This document shows, piece after piece, positions 8,830-17,046 of a stretch of DNA of 45,576 bases. A program made the position numbers and the translations under genes. The notes under the pieces are model-generated. The model worked only from the letters and a program-made list of their open reading frames with translations. It was not told the DNA's origin and did not search any database. Position 1 is the first letter of the stretch; every line of letters begins with the position of its first letter. The DNA comes from Clostridium puniceum (GTDB lineage Bacteria; Bacillota; Clostridia; Clostridiales; Clostridiaceae): the NCBI RefSeq assembly GCF_002006345.1, contig NZ_LZZM01000187.1:1-45576 (forward strand). Reading direction: 5' to 3'.

Positions 8830-9789
8830 ATGCCAAGTTATGATTTGATTGTTATTGGAGCTGGAATAGCTGGAATGACAGCAGCAATGGGTGCTGTAAA
8901 TTCAGGAGTTAAAAAAATACTTATTATTGAAAAAGAATATTCTGTTGGTGGAATAATTAATCAATGCATTCATAATGGATTTGGAGAGAAATTTTTAGGT
9001 GAAAAAGTAACAGGACCAGAATATATTGATTATATACAAAAACAATTAGAAAAATTGTCTATAGAAATAATGTTAAATACTACATTACTAGATGTTACCA
9101 GAGAAAAAGTGATTACATATGTAAATTCTGATGAGGGTGTTAAGGAAGTCACAGCTGGAGCTGTAATATTTGCTATGGGTTCAAAAGAAAGATATTCGGG
9201 GAATGTTGTAATACCAACTAATGGAATTACTGGCGTATTTACCATTGGAGAAGCACATAGAATAATTAATTTAGAGGGATATCTACCAGGTAGAAATACT
9301 TTGATTATAGCTAAAGATAAATGGGGATTTATAGTTGCTAGAAGATTAATAATAGAAGGGGGAAATATAGAAGGCGTAGTAATTGAAAATTCTTATGAAG
9401 ATATAACTAATTCAGAAATACATAATATAATAGATGGTTTTCATATTCCTATAATTGAAAATTCTAGAGTAGTTGAAATTGAAGGAAATACTAGAATTCA
9501 AAAGGTTAAAATTATGAATTTAAAGGATAATAAAATAGAAGAAAAAGAATGTGATTCTTTACTTTTATCAGTTGGTTTTATTCCTGAAAATTCTATGTTA
9601 AGAAAATTGAAAATTGATATTAATAGTGAAATTTTAGGTCCAGAGGTGGTAGATTTTAAAACTTCACTAGATGGATTCTTTGCATGTGGAAATATAATAT
9701 ATGGGGAAAATGCTATGTACATGCAAGAAACTGATGGAGTGGAATGTGGAGTAAATGCAGCTGAATATATAAAAAAATATATATACTAA
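8830..9789 (+). CDS. NAD(P)/FAD-dependent oxidoreductase
   Basis: This 319-residue flavoprotein carries a Rossmann dinucleotide motif VIGAGIAGMTAA (about 8-19) and the segment GGIINQCIHNGFG (about 40-52). That segment is typical of the pyridine-nucleotide oxidoreductase encoded beside GlpA-like dehydrogenases. AMGSKERYSGN and the C-terminal FACGNIIYG FAD-binding motif are also present. The usual partners (a GlpA/LhgO-like dehydrogenase and a DUF1667 protein) are absent, so it is an orphan copy paired with the YedF-like gene. A GGGGGGA site 5 bases before the ATG supports the start. Its stop codon overlaps that of the convergent SGNH gene (9786-9789), leaving no room for a terminator. Confidence 0.88.
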   Translation: MPSYDLIVIGAGIAGMTAAMGAVNSGVKKILIIEKEYSVGGIINQCIHNGFGEKFLGEKVTGPEYIDYIQKQLEKLSIEIMLNTTLLDVTREKVITYVNSDEGVKEVTAGAVIFAMGSKERYSGNVVIPTNGITGVFTIGEAHRIINLEGYLPGRNTLIIAKDKWGFIVARRLIIEGGNIEGVVIENSYEDITNSEIHNIIDGFHIPIIENSRVVEIEGNTRIQKVKIMNLKDNKIEEKECDSLLLSVGFIPENSMLRKLKIDINSEILGPEVVDFKTSLDGFFACGNIIYGENAMYMQETDGVECGVNAAEYIKKYIY

Positions 9790-10370
9790 AAGTAGGGGGA
9801 AAAATTTTTAAAAGTAGAGAGAGCTTCTTCAAACATTAATGAGTGGCCTAATGATGTAAGGTGAATTCCATCTAAATAAATATCATCGTTATTTGGGGTT
9901 ATGTCGTAGAAATTAATGAATTTTAATTTATATTTATTGCACAACTTAATAAGCTCATTTTTTAAAATTAAGAGTTCATTTTCAGCATAGTCATACAAAT
10001 GAGAAGGACAAAAGAGTTCATTTGCCATTTTGCCTATAATTTTAGGTGGTATGCCAATAATTGTTTTTGAATTAATATCTAAAGCATCTTTAATCATTAA
10101 TTCTATATTATCTATTATTGAACTTACAGATCTTCCAAGAAGAAGGTCATTAGTTCCACACATTATGAAGATTTTAAATGGATTATGGATTAATACATCA
10201 TTATAGTAACGAGAAAGCATAGAAGTCGTAGTGTCACCATTACATGCTTTATTTAATGATAAAAATGAAAATTCCTGGCTAATTTTATATACCCAGGAAT
10301 TTTGTTTTGGGACACCATATCCAAAGGTTAAGCTATCACCGAAAAAAATAATATCAAAAGAATCAGTCAT
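9786..10370 (-). CDS. SGNH/GDSL-family hydrolase
   Basis: This 194-residue cytoplasmic esterase or lipase has the SGNH fold. Block I is FGDSLTFGYG with nucleophile Ser13. Gly45 in CNGD fits block II, GTND (72-75) is block III, and DGIH (Asp167, His170) is block V. No signal peptide is seen. The GAAAGGAC site (10379-10386, minus strand) supports the start. The RusA-like gene lies 57 bases upstream in the same direction, so the two are probably one transcript. The substrate cannot be predicted. Confidence 0.92.
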   Translation of the reverse strand: MTDSFDIIFFGDSLTFGYGVPKQNSWVYKISQEFSFLSLNKACNGDTTTSMLSRYYNDVLIHNPFKIFIMCGTNDLLLGRSVSSIIDNIELMIKDALDINSKTIIGIPPKIIGKMANELFCPSHLYDYAENELLILKNELIKLCNKYKLKFINFYDITPNNDDIYLDGIHLTSLGHSLMFEEALSTFKNFSPYF

Positions 10371-10427
10371 AATAAAAGTCCTTTCTATAAGTTTTATATA
10401 TGATGGATTTTATTTCAATTAAATATT

Positions 10428-11126
10428 CTAAAATAATTTTTTAAAGCATTTTTTACAGATCAATGTTTTTCCGTTATCAGCTTTTAAATAATCATCTGAC
10501 AGGATGATTTTATTACAAATATTACAGAAATTGTTATCTTTAGACGCTGTGTTTCTAGAAACTTCCTCAGTTTGTTTCAAACAATTATCTATAGGTTTTG
10601 GATTAATTTTATTTTTACCTGTATTAATTGAAGCGTGATTATCAGAGATATCATTTATTACACTCCTTTTTATTGGAGAATATAATTTAGCTTTTGTAGG
10701 AACAATTTTTTTTGTGATTTTATAACTAAAATCATATTCACTTTCAGAAAAAAGTTCTAATTCAAATCTAGGATTTTGCTTATCATAATATTCTTCAGTA
10801 AAAATTTTAGTTATTTGAGCATCATTAACTATAAGACCGCTTTTTTCTATGCCATCAAATATACTTTTGGTAATGTTAATAGTATCTGGATGACGCTTTT
10901 CACTTTTATAATAAACTTTTAATAAAGCGATTAGACTTTCGGAAAAAACTATATCTGGATTTTGACTTCTTGCAAGTAGTGCTATTTCTTGCTCATACAG
11001 TGCATATCTATCATGGTATTTTCCAGAACTATGTGGCAAAATTGCACGACCATCTGCATTATGTAATTTGAAATTTGATTTTGTAATCGGTGATCCTTTA
11101 ATTATTACCTTGGCATAATTAGACAT
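10428..11126 (-). CDS. RusA-like endonuclease-family protein with C-terminal zinc finger
   Basis: This is a 232-residue protein. Residues 1-135 resemble RusA Holliday-junction resolvases: an N-terminal IKGSPITK strand and the core HPDTINITKSIFDGI...VNDAQI, with Asp81, Lys87, Asp91 and Asp102. RusA normally shows D-x-D-N; here the second Asp is Ile83, so one metal ligand may be missing. A Ser/Asn-rich linker (about 140-198) leads to a four-Cys module (C201, C204, C224, C227), which RusA lacks. No phage genes are nearby. An AAGGAG site supports the start. The family assignment is moderately sure; activity is uncertain. Confidence 0.7.
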   Translation of the reverse strand: MSNYAKVIIKGSPITKSNFKLHNADGRAILPHSSGKYHDRYALYEQEIALLARSQNPDIVFSESLIALLKVYYKSEKRHPDTINITKSIFDGIEKSGLIVNDAQITKIFTEEYYDKQNPRFELELFSESEYDFSYKITKKIVPTKAKLYSPIKRSVINDISDNHASINTGKNKINPKPIDNCLKQTEEVSRNTASKDNNFCNICNKIILSDDYLKADNGKTLICKKCFKKLF

Positions 11127-11625
11127 TTAAAATCTCCTTGAATAAAAATTTAGTTAGTAATTCCAATATACAGCATATGAGTTTTTTATACAATAAGCAC
11201 AATATTATAAATTTTAAACAAAACTTTAATTTTGAACATTATTAATTTTAGATGAATCATAACCTTTTTAAAATATATATTATAATGATTATGCAAATTG
11301 CACTTTGATAATATTATATATATAAAGTATAATATTTGGAGACTTGATATAAATAATAAGTTTTTGATGTTGGTATACAACTAAATATTACGAATATATT
11401 AAACAATGTCAAAGAATAGAGAAATTATTTATGTTATGCGATAAAATAGATTTAGTAGAAGAAAATATTTCAATTCATTGCATCTAAATATAATAACTTT
11501 AAATTAATTTGCTAAATTAAAAATATGTATAATAGCTAAGGAAATGAAGTTTATTTGTTTGAACATATATACATTAAATATTGTTTATCATGGATTGAAG
11601 TTAAATAAAAAAAGAGGTAATAAAT
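11127..11625. other. 499-base intergenic region upstream of tsaD
   Basis: AT-rich, with no supported gene. It holds the palindrome at 11504-11520 and a -10-like TATAAT at 11528-11533, probably part of the tsaD promoter. Short open stretches here have no ribosome site and no recognisable motif. Confidence 0.5.
11504..11520 (+). repeat. palindromic motif, copy 1 (upstream of tsaD)
   Basis: TTAATTT-GCT-AAATTAA, a 7-3-7 palindrome, with flanking AACTTTAAA before and AAAATA after. Near-identical sites with similar flanks lie upstream of the M3 peptidase gene (24964) and gltX (27894). It sits 7 bases before a TATAAT, so it could overlap the RNA polymerase site. Confidence 0.5.
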
Positions 11626-12645
11626 ATGAATAAAAAAATAATTTTAGCAATAGAATCTAGCTGTGATGAAACCTCTGCAGCAGTTGTCGTAAATGGTAGA
11701 GAAGTTTTATCTAATGTAATTGCATCACAAATAGATACACATAAAAAATTTGGAGGTGTAGTGCCAGAGGTTGCATCAAGAATGCATATAGAAGTTATAG
11801 ATAGTGTTGTAAAAGCTGCTCTTGAAGAAGGAGAAGTTTCTTTAAAAGATATTGATGCAATAGGGGTTACTTATGGACCGGGACTTGTTGGAGCACTTTT
11901 AGTTGGACTTCAATATGCAAAAGGACTTTCTTTAGGTTCAAATAAGCCATTAATTGGAGTTAACCATATTCAAGGACATATTAGTGCAAATTTTATTGAA
12001 CATAAAGATTTAAAGCCACCTTTTGTATCTTTAGTAGTTTCTGGTGGTCATACATTTATAGTACATGTAAAAGGATATAGAGATTTTGAAGTTATAGCTC
12101 AAACAAGGGATGATGCGGCTGGAGAAGCTTACGATAAGGTAGCTAGAGCATTGGGTCTTGGATATCCAGGTGGTCCTAAAATTGACAAATTAGCTAAGGA
12201 AGGAAATGAAAATGCAATAGAATTTCCAAGAGCTAAATTTCAAGATGACACATTAGATTTTTCATTTAGCGGAGTAAAATCTGCAGTATTAAATTACTTA
12301 AATAAAGCTAAAATGAAGGATGAAGAAATAAATACAGCTGATATTGCAGCATCTTTTCAAAAGGCAATTGTTGATGTATTAAAAACTAATTTATTTTTAA
12401 CTTGTGAGAGAAGCGGGATTAAGAGAATTGCTGTAGCAGGGGGAGTTGCATCTAATTCATGCTTGAGGAAAACACTACAAAATGAAGGGGACAAAAGAGG
12501 AATTGAGATATTATTTCCATCACCTATCTTATGTACTGATAATGCAGCAATGATTGGAAGTGCAGCATATTTCAATTACCAGGAAGGAATAATATCTGAT
12601 TTAGATATAAATGCAAAACCTAATTTAAAATTAGGGGAGGAGTAG
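11626..12645 (+). CDS. tsaD: tRNA N6-adenosine threonylcarbamoyltransferase TsaD
   Basis: This 339-residue protein transfers threonylcarbamoyl from TC-AMP to A37 of ANN-decoding tRNAs, working with TsaB, TsaC and TsaE. ASKHA/Kae1 hallmarks are complete: IESSCDET (9-16), the SRMHIEVI segment, the metal-binding pair His114 and His118 (VNHIQGH), [25 protein letters not shown] and GGVASN. The length is typical. AGAGG (11613-11617) sets the start. The next gene begins 9 bases after the stop, with its ribosome site inside tsaD. Confidence 0.98.
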   Translation: MNKKIILAIESSCDETSAAVVVNGREVLSNVIASQIDTHKKFGGVVPEVASRMHIEVIDSVVKAALEEGEVSLKDIDAIGVTYGPGLVGALLVGLQYAKGLSLGSNKPLIGVNHIQGHISANFIEHKDLKPPFVSLVVSGGHTFIVHVKGYRDFEVIAQTRDDAAGEAYDKVARALGLGYPGGPKIDKLAKEGNENAIEFPRAKFQDDTLDFSFSGVKSAVLNYLNKAKMKDEEINTADIAASFQKAIVDVLKTNLFLTCERSGIKRIAVAGGVASNSCLRKTLQNEGDKRGIEILFPSPILCTDNAAMIGSAAYFNYQEGIISDLDINAKPNLKLGEE

Positions 12646-12653
12646 ATTCGAAT

Positions 12654-13655
12654 ATGAAGCTATTAGCACACTCTAATGTAGTTCATAAACTTGATAAAGA
12701 TAAAGTTAGTAAGAGGAAAATTTTAAAAAAAATTATTATCTTCTTTCTAGGATTATTTATTTTAGGAGTTGCAGTACAAATTGTAACTAATTTTATAGAT
12801 AATGAAAGATTAAAATCACGATTTAAGTATGGTAGAATAGATGGAAAGAAGATGGAGTATAAATTTAAATCTGGTACAGATTATACTGTGGTATTTGATG
12901 GGAAATTAGGTAATAATATGTATGAATGGGATAATATATGTAAGTTATTAGAAGATAAGAAATTATCAACATTTATATATAACAGAAGAGGATATGGATT
13001 TAATGATGGAGGAGATGTTAGAACTCCGGAAGAACAAGCAAAGGATTTGAAACTTTTACTTAGAAAAGCTGGAGTTTCAGAACCTTATATTTTGGTTGGT
13101 GAGGAATATGGAAGTTTAGTTATAACAAATTTCGTTAGTTTATATCCTAATTCAGTTGCAGGCGTTGTTTTAGTTGATCCAATATCAGAAGAAAAAATTA
13201 AGACCAGCGAATTTAAAGAAAGTATCAAATGCAAATACTACAGGAGTAAATTTGAGACTATAGGTACTAATTTTAGTTTAACTTCATTATTAAGTAATAT
13301 GAGGCTAACTATTGAAAATAATACTTTTAAGGAACATTTAGCTGAAAGTGAATTAAGTGAATTTAATAGTTTTGAAAATAAAAAAAATTATAAAGAAGCA
13401 GTTTCAAATGAATTAAGAAATTTATATGAAGGTTCATCAAATAGTCAGGTAAATGGTCTTTTAGCTAATAAACCATTTTATTTAATAACTAGTGATGAAG
13501 AGGATTCAGCGAAAAAATTAGGGGACACAGCATCTACAACAGTATATAAAAAAGAAACAAGTGATTCGCCAGTTTCATTATTAGATCCAGATATAATCGT
13601 TAATGGAGTAAACAACATTATGAAGGAAGCTAAAAAATTAGCTAAGAAGTCATAA
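12654..13655 (+). CDS. membrane-anchored alpha/beta-hydrolase-fold protein, probable pseudoenzyme
   Basis: This is a 333-residue protein with a basic N-terminus, one membrane segment (about 26-46) and an alpha/beta-hydrolase domain. The fold is supported by FIYNRRGYGFNDG (about 107-119, oxyanion/strand region) and LVGEEYGSLV (147-156), which occupies the nucleophile elbow. The expected G-x-S-x-G reads G-E-E-Y-G, so the nucleophile Ser is Glu151. The C-terminal region where the catalytic His belongs (SDSPVSLLDPD) has no His. It is therefore probably a non-catalytic, surface-facing protein. A GGGGAGGAG site at 12634-12642 overlaps the end of tsaD, so the genes are coupled. Confidence 0.78.
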   Translation: MKLLAHSNVVHKLDKDKVSKRKILKKIIIFFLGLFILGVAVQIVTNFIDNERLKSRFKYGRIDGKKMEYKFKSGTDYTVVFDGKLGNNMYEWDNICKLLEDKKLSTFIYNRRGYGFNDGGDVRTPEEQAKDLKLLLRKAGVSEPYILVGEEYGSLVITNFVSLYPNSVAGVVLVDPISEEKIKTSEFKESIKCKYYRSKFETIGTNFSLTSLLSNMRLTIENNTFKEHLAESELSEFNSFENKKNYKEAVSNELRNLYEGSSNSQVNGLLANKPFYLITSDEEDSAKKLGDTASTTVYKKETSDSPVSLLDPDIIVNGVNNIMKEAKKLAKKS

Positions 13656-13706
13656 GGTTTATAATATGTTGAAAAAAGAAGTTTATATTAAGATTATTTA
13701 TTATGA

Positions 13707-13729
13707 TTTAATTTTGTGGAAAAATTAAA
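13707..13729. promoter_or_regulatory. AT-only inverted repeat upstream of htrA
   Basis: TTTAATTTT (13707-13715), GTGGA, AAAATTAAA (13721-13729) is a perfect 9-5-9 inverted repeat. It could be a weak end signal for the tsaD operon or an operator of the HtrA gene. A second small repeat, TGTCA/TGACA (13747-13762), lies closer to htrA and contains a TTGACA -35-like hexamer without a well-spaced -10. Confidence 0.3.
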
Positions 13730-13888
13730 ATGAGAATATATAATATTGTCATTTATTTGACACACAATGAATTTATAATAAGAATATAAAGTAGTAACAA
13801 TAAAGATAAGCTTTAAGATATTTTAGAACTAAAACATATTATTTTATAGCAGGTTAAAAAATTAATAATTATATAGGAGGAAACTTTT

Positions 13889-15115
13889 ATGAATAATAAT
13901 GAAAATAATAATAAATTTATTGATGTAGAATCACTTCCAGTAAATGAAGGACAACAAGTTGCTTGGGATGATTGCTTTCAAAATAGTAATTCTGGTGAAC
14001 CTAGAAAAAGAAAAAGAAAAGGGCTACGTACATTAGGTAAAGTTGCAGGAATTTTATTTATTACAATGATAGGTGGAGTATTCGGAAGTACAATTACCTA
14101 TTCATTATTAAAAGCAAATAATGTTGTTGCTACAAAGCAAATAGTAAGCTCTATTCCTCAATCATTTACATCAAGTACATCAGATGCCATGTCAGCAGCA
14201 GATGCGTTTAATAAAGTAGCACCAGCAGTTGTTATTGTTTCAACTAAAAGTACAGCTAGTAATGGATTTACAACTGGAGAAGTAGACGGCATGGGATCAG
14301 GTTTTATTATAAATGAACAAGGATATATTTTAACTAATAATCATGTAATTCAAGGCGCTAAGGAAATTACAGTTACTTTAAGTAATAATACAGAGGTTAG
14401 TGCAACCATAATTAATTATGATCAAGAAAAAGATATTGCAATGATTAAGTTAAAAGAAGGAACTAAAGTTCCAGCAGTTGCAGAGCTTGGAGATTCGGAT
14501 GAAATATATCCAGGTGCAGAAGTTATAGCAATTGGAACACCTCTTTCAAAGAACTTTGCTCAAACTCTTACAAAAGGAGTTATAAGTGGAAGTAATAGAA
14601 CTATAGAAAGCCAATCTGGAACAAGTGTAAATTTAATTCAAACAGATGCAGCTATTAATCCAGGAAATAGTGGTGGTCCATTAGTAAATTCTAAGGGTCA
14701 AGTTATAGGGATTAACTCTATGAAGTTAGGTACTCAAGCTCTAGGGGAAGCTAGTATCGAAGGTATAGGATTTGCAATTCCTATAAATGAAGTGAAGGGA
14801 AAAATAAATGTTTTATCTAAACAAATATTAAATTTAGGAATTCAAATAAAAGATATTGATAGTGATATAGCTAAGAAATATAATTTACCAGAAGGAATTT
14901 ATATTGTTTCAGTTGATGAATTCTCACCAGCTGAGAAGGCTGGATTTAAAATTGGAGATATAATTGTAAAATGTGATGGAAAATCAGTTAAGACAGCTAA
15001 AGAACTTAAAGCAATAAAAGAAGATAAAAATGCAGGTGATACTATTAATTTAGAAGTGATAAGAGATAAAAAAAATATTACAGTTTCAGTTGTATTAGAA
15101 GAAAAAAATAGTTAA
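13889..15115 (+). CDS. htrA: HtrA/DegP-like serine protease, membrane-anchored
   Basis: This 408-residue extracytoplasmic quality-control protease has a cytoplasmic N-terminus of about 50 residues (acidic, then the RKRKRK stretch at about 39-44). One membrane anchor (about 50-75) is followed by a trypsin-like domain with His152 (TNNHV), Asp182 (KDIAMIK) and Ser261 (GNSGGP). A single PDZ domain follows (about 312-402; IKDIDSDIAKKYNLPEG...AEKAGFKIGDII). All triad residues are intact. AGGAGG (13875-13880) sets the start. It has its own upstream region and a terminator at 15120. Confidence 0.96.
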   Translation: MNNNENNNKFIDVESLPVNEGQQVAWDDCFQNSNSGEPRKRKRKGLRTLGKVAGILFITMIGGVFGSTITYSLLKANNVVATKQIVSSIPQSFTSSTSDAMSAADAFNKVAPAVVIVSTKSTASNGFTTGEVDGMGSGFIINEQGYILTNNHVIQGAKEITVTLSNNTEVSATIINYDQEKDIAMIKLKEGTKVPAVAELGDSDEIYPGAEVIAIGTPLSKNFAQTLTKGVISGSNRTIESQSGTSVNLIQTDAAINPGNSGGPLVNSKGQVIGINSMKLGTQALGEASIEGIGFAIPINEVKGKINVLSKQILNLGIQIKDIDSDIAKKYNLPEGIYIVSVDEFSPAEKAGFKIGDIIVKCDGKSVKTAKELKAIKEDKNAGDTINLEVIRDKKNITVSVVLEEKNS

Positions 15116-15119
15116 AATA

Positions 15120-15164
15120 AAATTAGGAGAGACAAATAATGTATAAGTGTCATTCCTAATTTTT
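15120..15164 (+). terminator. terminator after htrA
   Basis: AAATTAGGA (15120-15128) pairs with TCCTAATTT (15154-15162), and the inner GACA/TGTC extends the stem. Five T residues span 15160-15164. Confidence 0.7.
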
Positions 15165-15224
15165 GGTGAATATTCACCTATAGTAATAAAATTTATTTCT
15201 TATATAATTTTAGATACAATAAAT

Positions 15225-15280
15225 AAGGAAAGTGTCTCCCTTTAAGTAGAGTTCTATAAAATCGGGACACTTTCCTTTTT
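15225..15280. repeat. 12-bp inverted repeat next to the transposase relic
   Basis: AAGGAAAGTGTC (15225-15236) and GACACTTTCCTT (15266-15277) are perfect complements separated by 29 bases and followed by T residues. It borders the ISLre2-type relic. It may be an insertion-sequence end folded as a terminator, or a terminator carried by that element. Confidence 0.55.
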
Positions 15281-15289
15281 AAAAGTTCT

Positions 15290-15729
15290 CCAATATCAGA
15301 TACACGAATTTTAATTGTTTGATGATTAGGATTGCAAAGCACTAAAGAGTCATATTCTTTGCTCACATTTCTAAGGGATTTTTGCTGATGCTTTGTTTGC
15401 TAAATTTATAGCTTGCTTAAGAATTGATTTTCTCAAAAAGATCAATATATAATGCTTCGTTCAATAAAAATGTTGTTTTGGATTCATTTCTGCTTATTTT
15501 ATCTATATAGTATCCCATTTATAAGTCACACTACCAAAGGAAGTATTTATGTTACGTTTTTGTTTCTTTTTACATCTATAAATTCTTTTATCTCTGCTAT
15601 TAAATATTTCATCGTCAATGCTTTCTAAAGTGTTTTCAAAAAACATCAGTATCTATTTCATAGAAAAATTTTGTAATTTTTTTTAGTAATATTGAATTTT
15701 AAATTGCTATATTCTATACTATTACTCAT
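15290..15729 (-). pseudogene. ISLre2-family (UPF0236) transposase remnant
   Basis: Read on the minus strand from an ATG at 15729, behind a GGAGGGA site at 15735-15741, the fragment shows pieces of the ISLre2/UPF0236 transposase in several frames. These include FFENTLESIDDEIFNSRDKR, then RIYRCKKKQKRNINTSFGSV, then TTFLLNEALYIDLFEKI, then VSKEYDSL...NHQTIKIRVSDIG. Stops and frameshifts interrupt it repeatedly, and the C-terminal half is missing. It is a dead 5' fragment. The family call rests on the D-E-x-x-x-x-R-D-K-R and F-L-L-x-E-A-L patterns. Confidence 0.65.
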
Positions 15730-15884
15730 ATAAATCCCTCCATTCAATATGTTTTGTTATTAATTATATTGTAATAGGGATTTATATGTTTAATAAGATA
15801 TTCTTTAATTATTTAGTATATATTACTTGATTTTTGTCTACAAAAATTTTACGAACACATTTAAATATGTACTTTTCAATGTAA

Positions 15885-15928
15885 AAATAGGATTTTATTT
15901 AACTGATTTAAACAGTTGAATAAAATCC
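15885..15928 (-). terminator. terminator of the SH3b gene
   Basis: A 16-bp stem runs from 15890-15905 (GGATTTTATTTAACTG) to 15913-15928. On the minus strand it is followed by a TATTTTTAC tract. It lies about 95 bases past the stop of the SH3b gene. Confidence 0.8.
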
Positions 15929-16021
15929 CATCTTTGTTTATCTGAAGCACTGAGAAAGCATATCTTTTTTCAATGGTCTCAAGCTTTATTCCTATATTTT
16001 TTCTGAATTACTTATAATTTT

Positions 16022-16384
16022 CTACACAGCGACATCTACATATGTAGTTGCAACATATCCTGATTTCCCTTTTAAAATTCCACTTGTCACTGTTACTTTA
16101 TACCAGTAATAACCATCCGATGGACCAAATTCATTTAGTATAAGTACTGTATCTCCTTTTTTTAATTGAACATTATATACATTCCAAGTTTCAATTCCTG
16201 GGGTTGTCCTAAGATTTACATTACTAGAAGCTATTGTACCAGTAATATTTGCTAATCTGCGAGTACTGCTAGCAACAGTATTTTCAGTTGTATTAATATT
16301 AGTTGAGGCAAATACTGGTGTTGATGTTGTTATTACAGTTGCTAAAATTCCTAAAGCCAATAATTTTATTCCTATTTTTTTCAT
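16022..16384 (-). CDS. exported SH3b-domain protein
   Basis: This is a 120-residue exported protein. A signal peptide (MKKIGIKLLALGILATVITTSTPVFA, cleavage near 26) precedes a short Thr/Asn-rich stretch. One bacterial SH3 domain (about 46-117) follows, with the SNVNLRTTPG motif, the WNVY...LKKGDTV strand, GYYWYKVTV and GKSGYVATTYV. SH3b domains usually bind cell-wall peptides. No catalytic domain is attached. The start at 16384 is preferred because AGGAG (16394-16398) is 9 bases before it; an in-frame ATG at 16393 touches that site directly. Confidence 0.88.
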   Translation of the reverse strand: MKKIGIKLLALGILATVITTSTPVFASTNINTTENTVASSTRRLANITGTIASSNVNLRTTPGIETWNVYNVQLKKGDTVLILNEFGPSDGYYWYKVTVTSGILKGKSGYVATTYVDVAV

Positions 16385-16725
16385 TCTTAACATCTCCTAA
16401 AATTTAGTATAAATTTATTATATATGAAAAATTAGAATAATAATATATATTTTTGTAAATTTAATAAAATATTTATTATTTTTATATTAAAGGTTTGGCG
16501 ATTAAATCATAACACAGAATAATCATCATGGATTTTCTATTAGCTCAATTTAATTTTACAATGAGTTGATTAATAATGTATTATAGGATACAATTGTAAA
16601 TTCTAATTTTTTCTTTTAGTTATCCTTTAAAAATTTAAAGAAAAGTAGTAATATTAATTAATAAGGGTAAGGTATCTTTAACTTTATATGTTTTTTTGAT
16701 GATTAAAGTGAAGAAGGAGAAAATT
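16385..16725. other. 341-base divergent intergenic region
   Basis: This is the promoter region for the SH3b gene (minus) and the EIIA gene (plus). It is AT-rich. A TATAAT-like hexamer is visible on the minus strand near 16417-16422. No other structure could be supported. Confidence 0.4.
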
Positions 16726-17034
16726 ATGGAAGAAATAATATTAAATATAATAATGCATAGTGGAGAAGCTAGAAGTTGTTCTATGGAAGCAATTTCTTTA
16801 GCTAAAACAGGGGATTTTAGTAAAGCAAAAGAATTAATAATAAAAGCTGATGAGGAATTAGGATATGCCCATAGTTCACAAACTAGTTTAATTCAAGGGG
16901 AAGCAGCAAATGATAAAATAGACTTTTCCTTACTTTTAATACACGCTCAAGATCATTTAATGACAACAATGACATTTAAAGATTTAGCAGTAGAGTTAAT
17001 AGATGTACATGAAAAAATAAACTCCATTCATTAA
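16726..17034 (+). CDS. PTS lactose/cellobiose-type EIIA component
   Basis: This 102-residue cytoplasmic phosphocarrier is of the LacF/ChbA family. The signature HAQDHLMT starts at His73, the likely phosphorylation site, and Asp76 matches the trimer metal ligand. The three-helix pattern and the ELIDVHEKI C-terminus also fit. The start at 16726 is set by AAGGAG (16714-16719); an earlier in-frame ATG at 16696 lacks a site. No EIIB or EIIC is nearby. Instead a solute-binding protein gene follows after 12 bases. A regulatory role or service to a remote EIIBC is likely. Confidence 0.92.
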   Translation: MEEIILNIIMHSGEARSCSMEAISLAKTGDFSKAKELIIKADEELGYAHSSQTSLIQGEAANDKIDFSLLLIHAQDHLMTTMTFKDLAVELIDVHEKINSIH

Positions 17035-17046
17035 GAGGGATAGAAT

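Noticed and set aside
11186..11380. 64-residue minus-strand open frame upstream of the RusA-like gene
   Set aside because: Low-complexity Ile/Leu/Tyr/Lys composition, no ribosome site and no motif.
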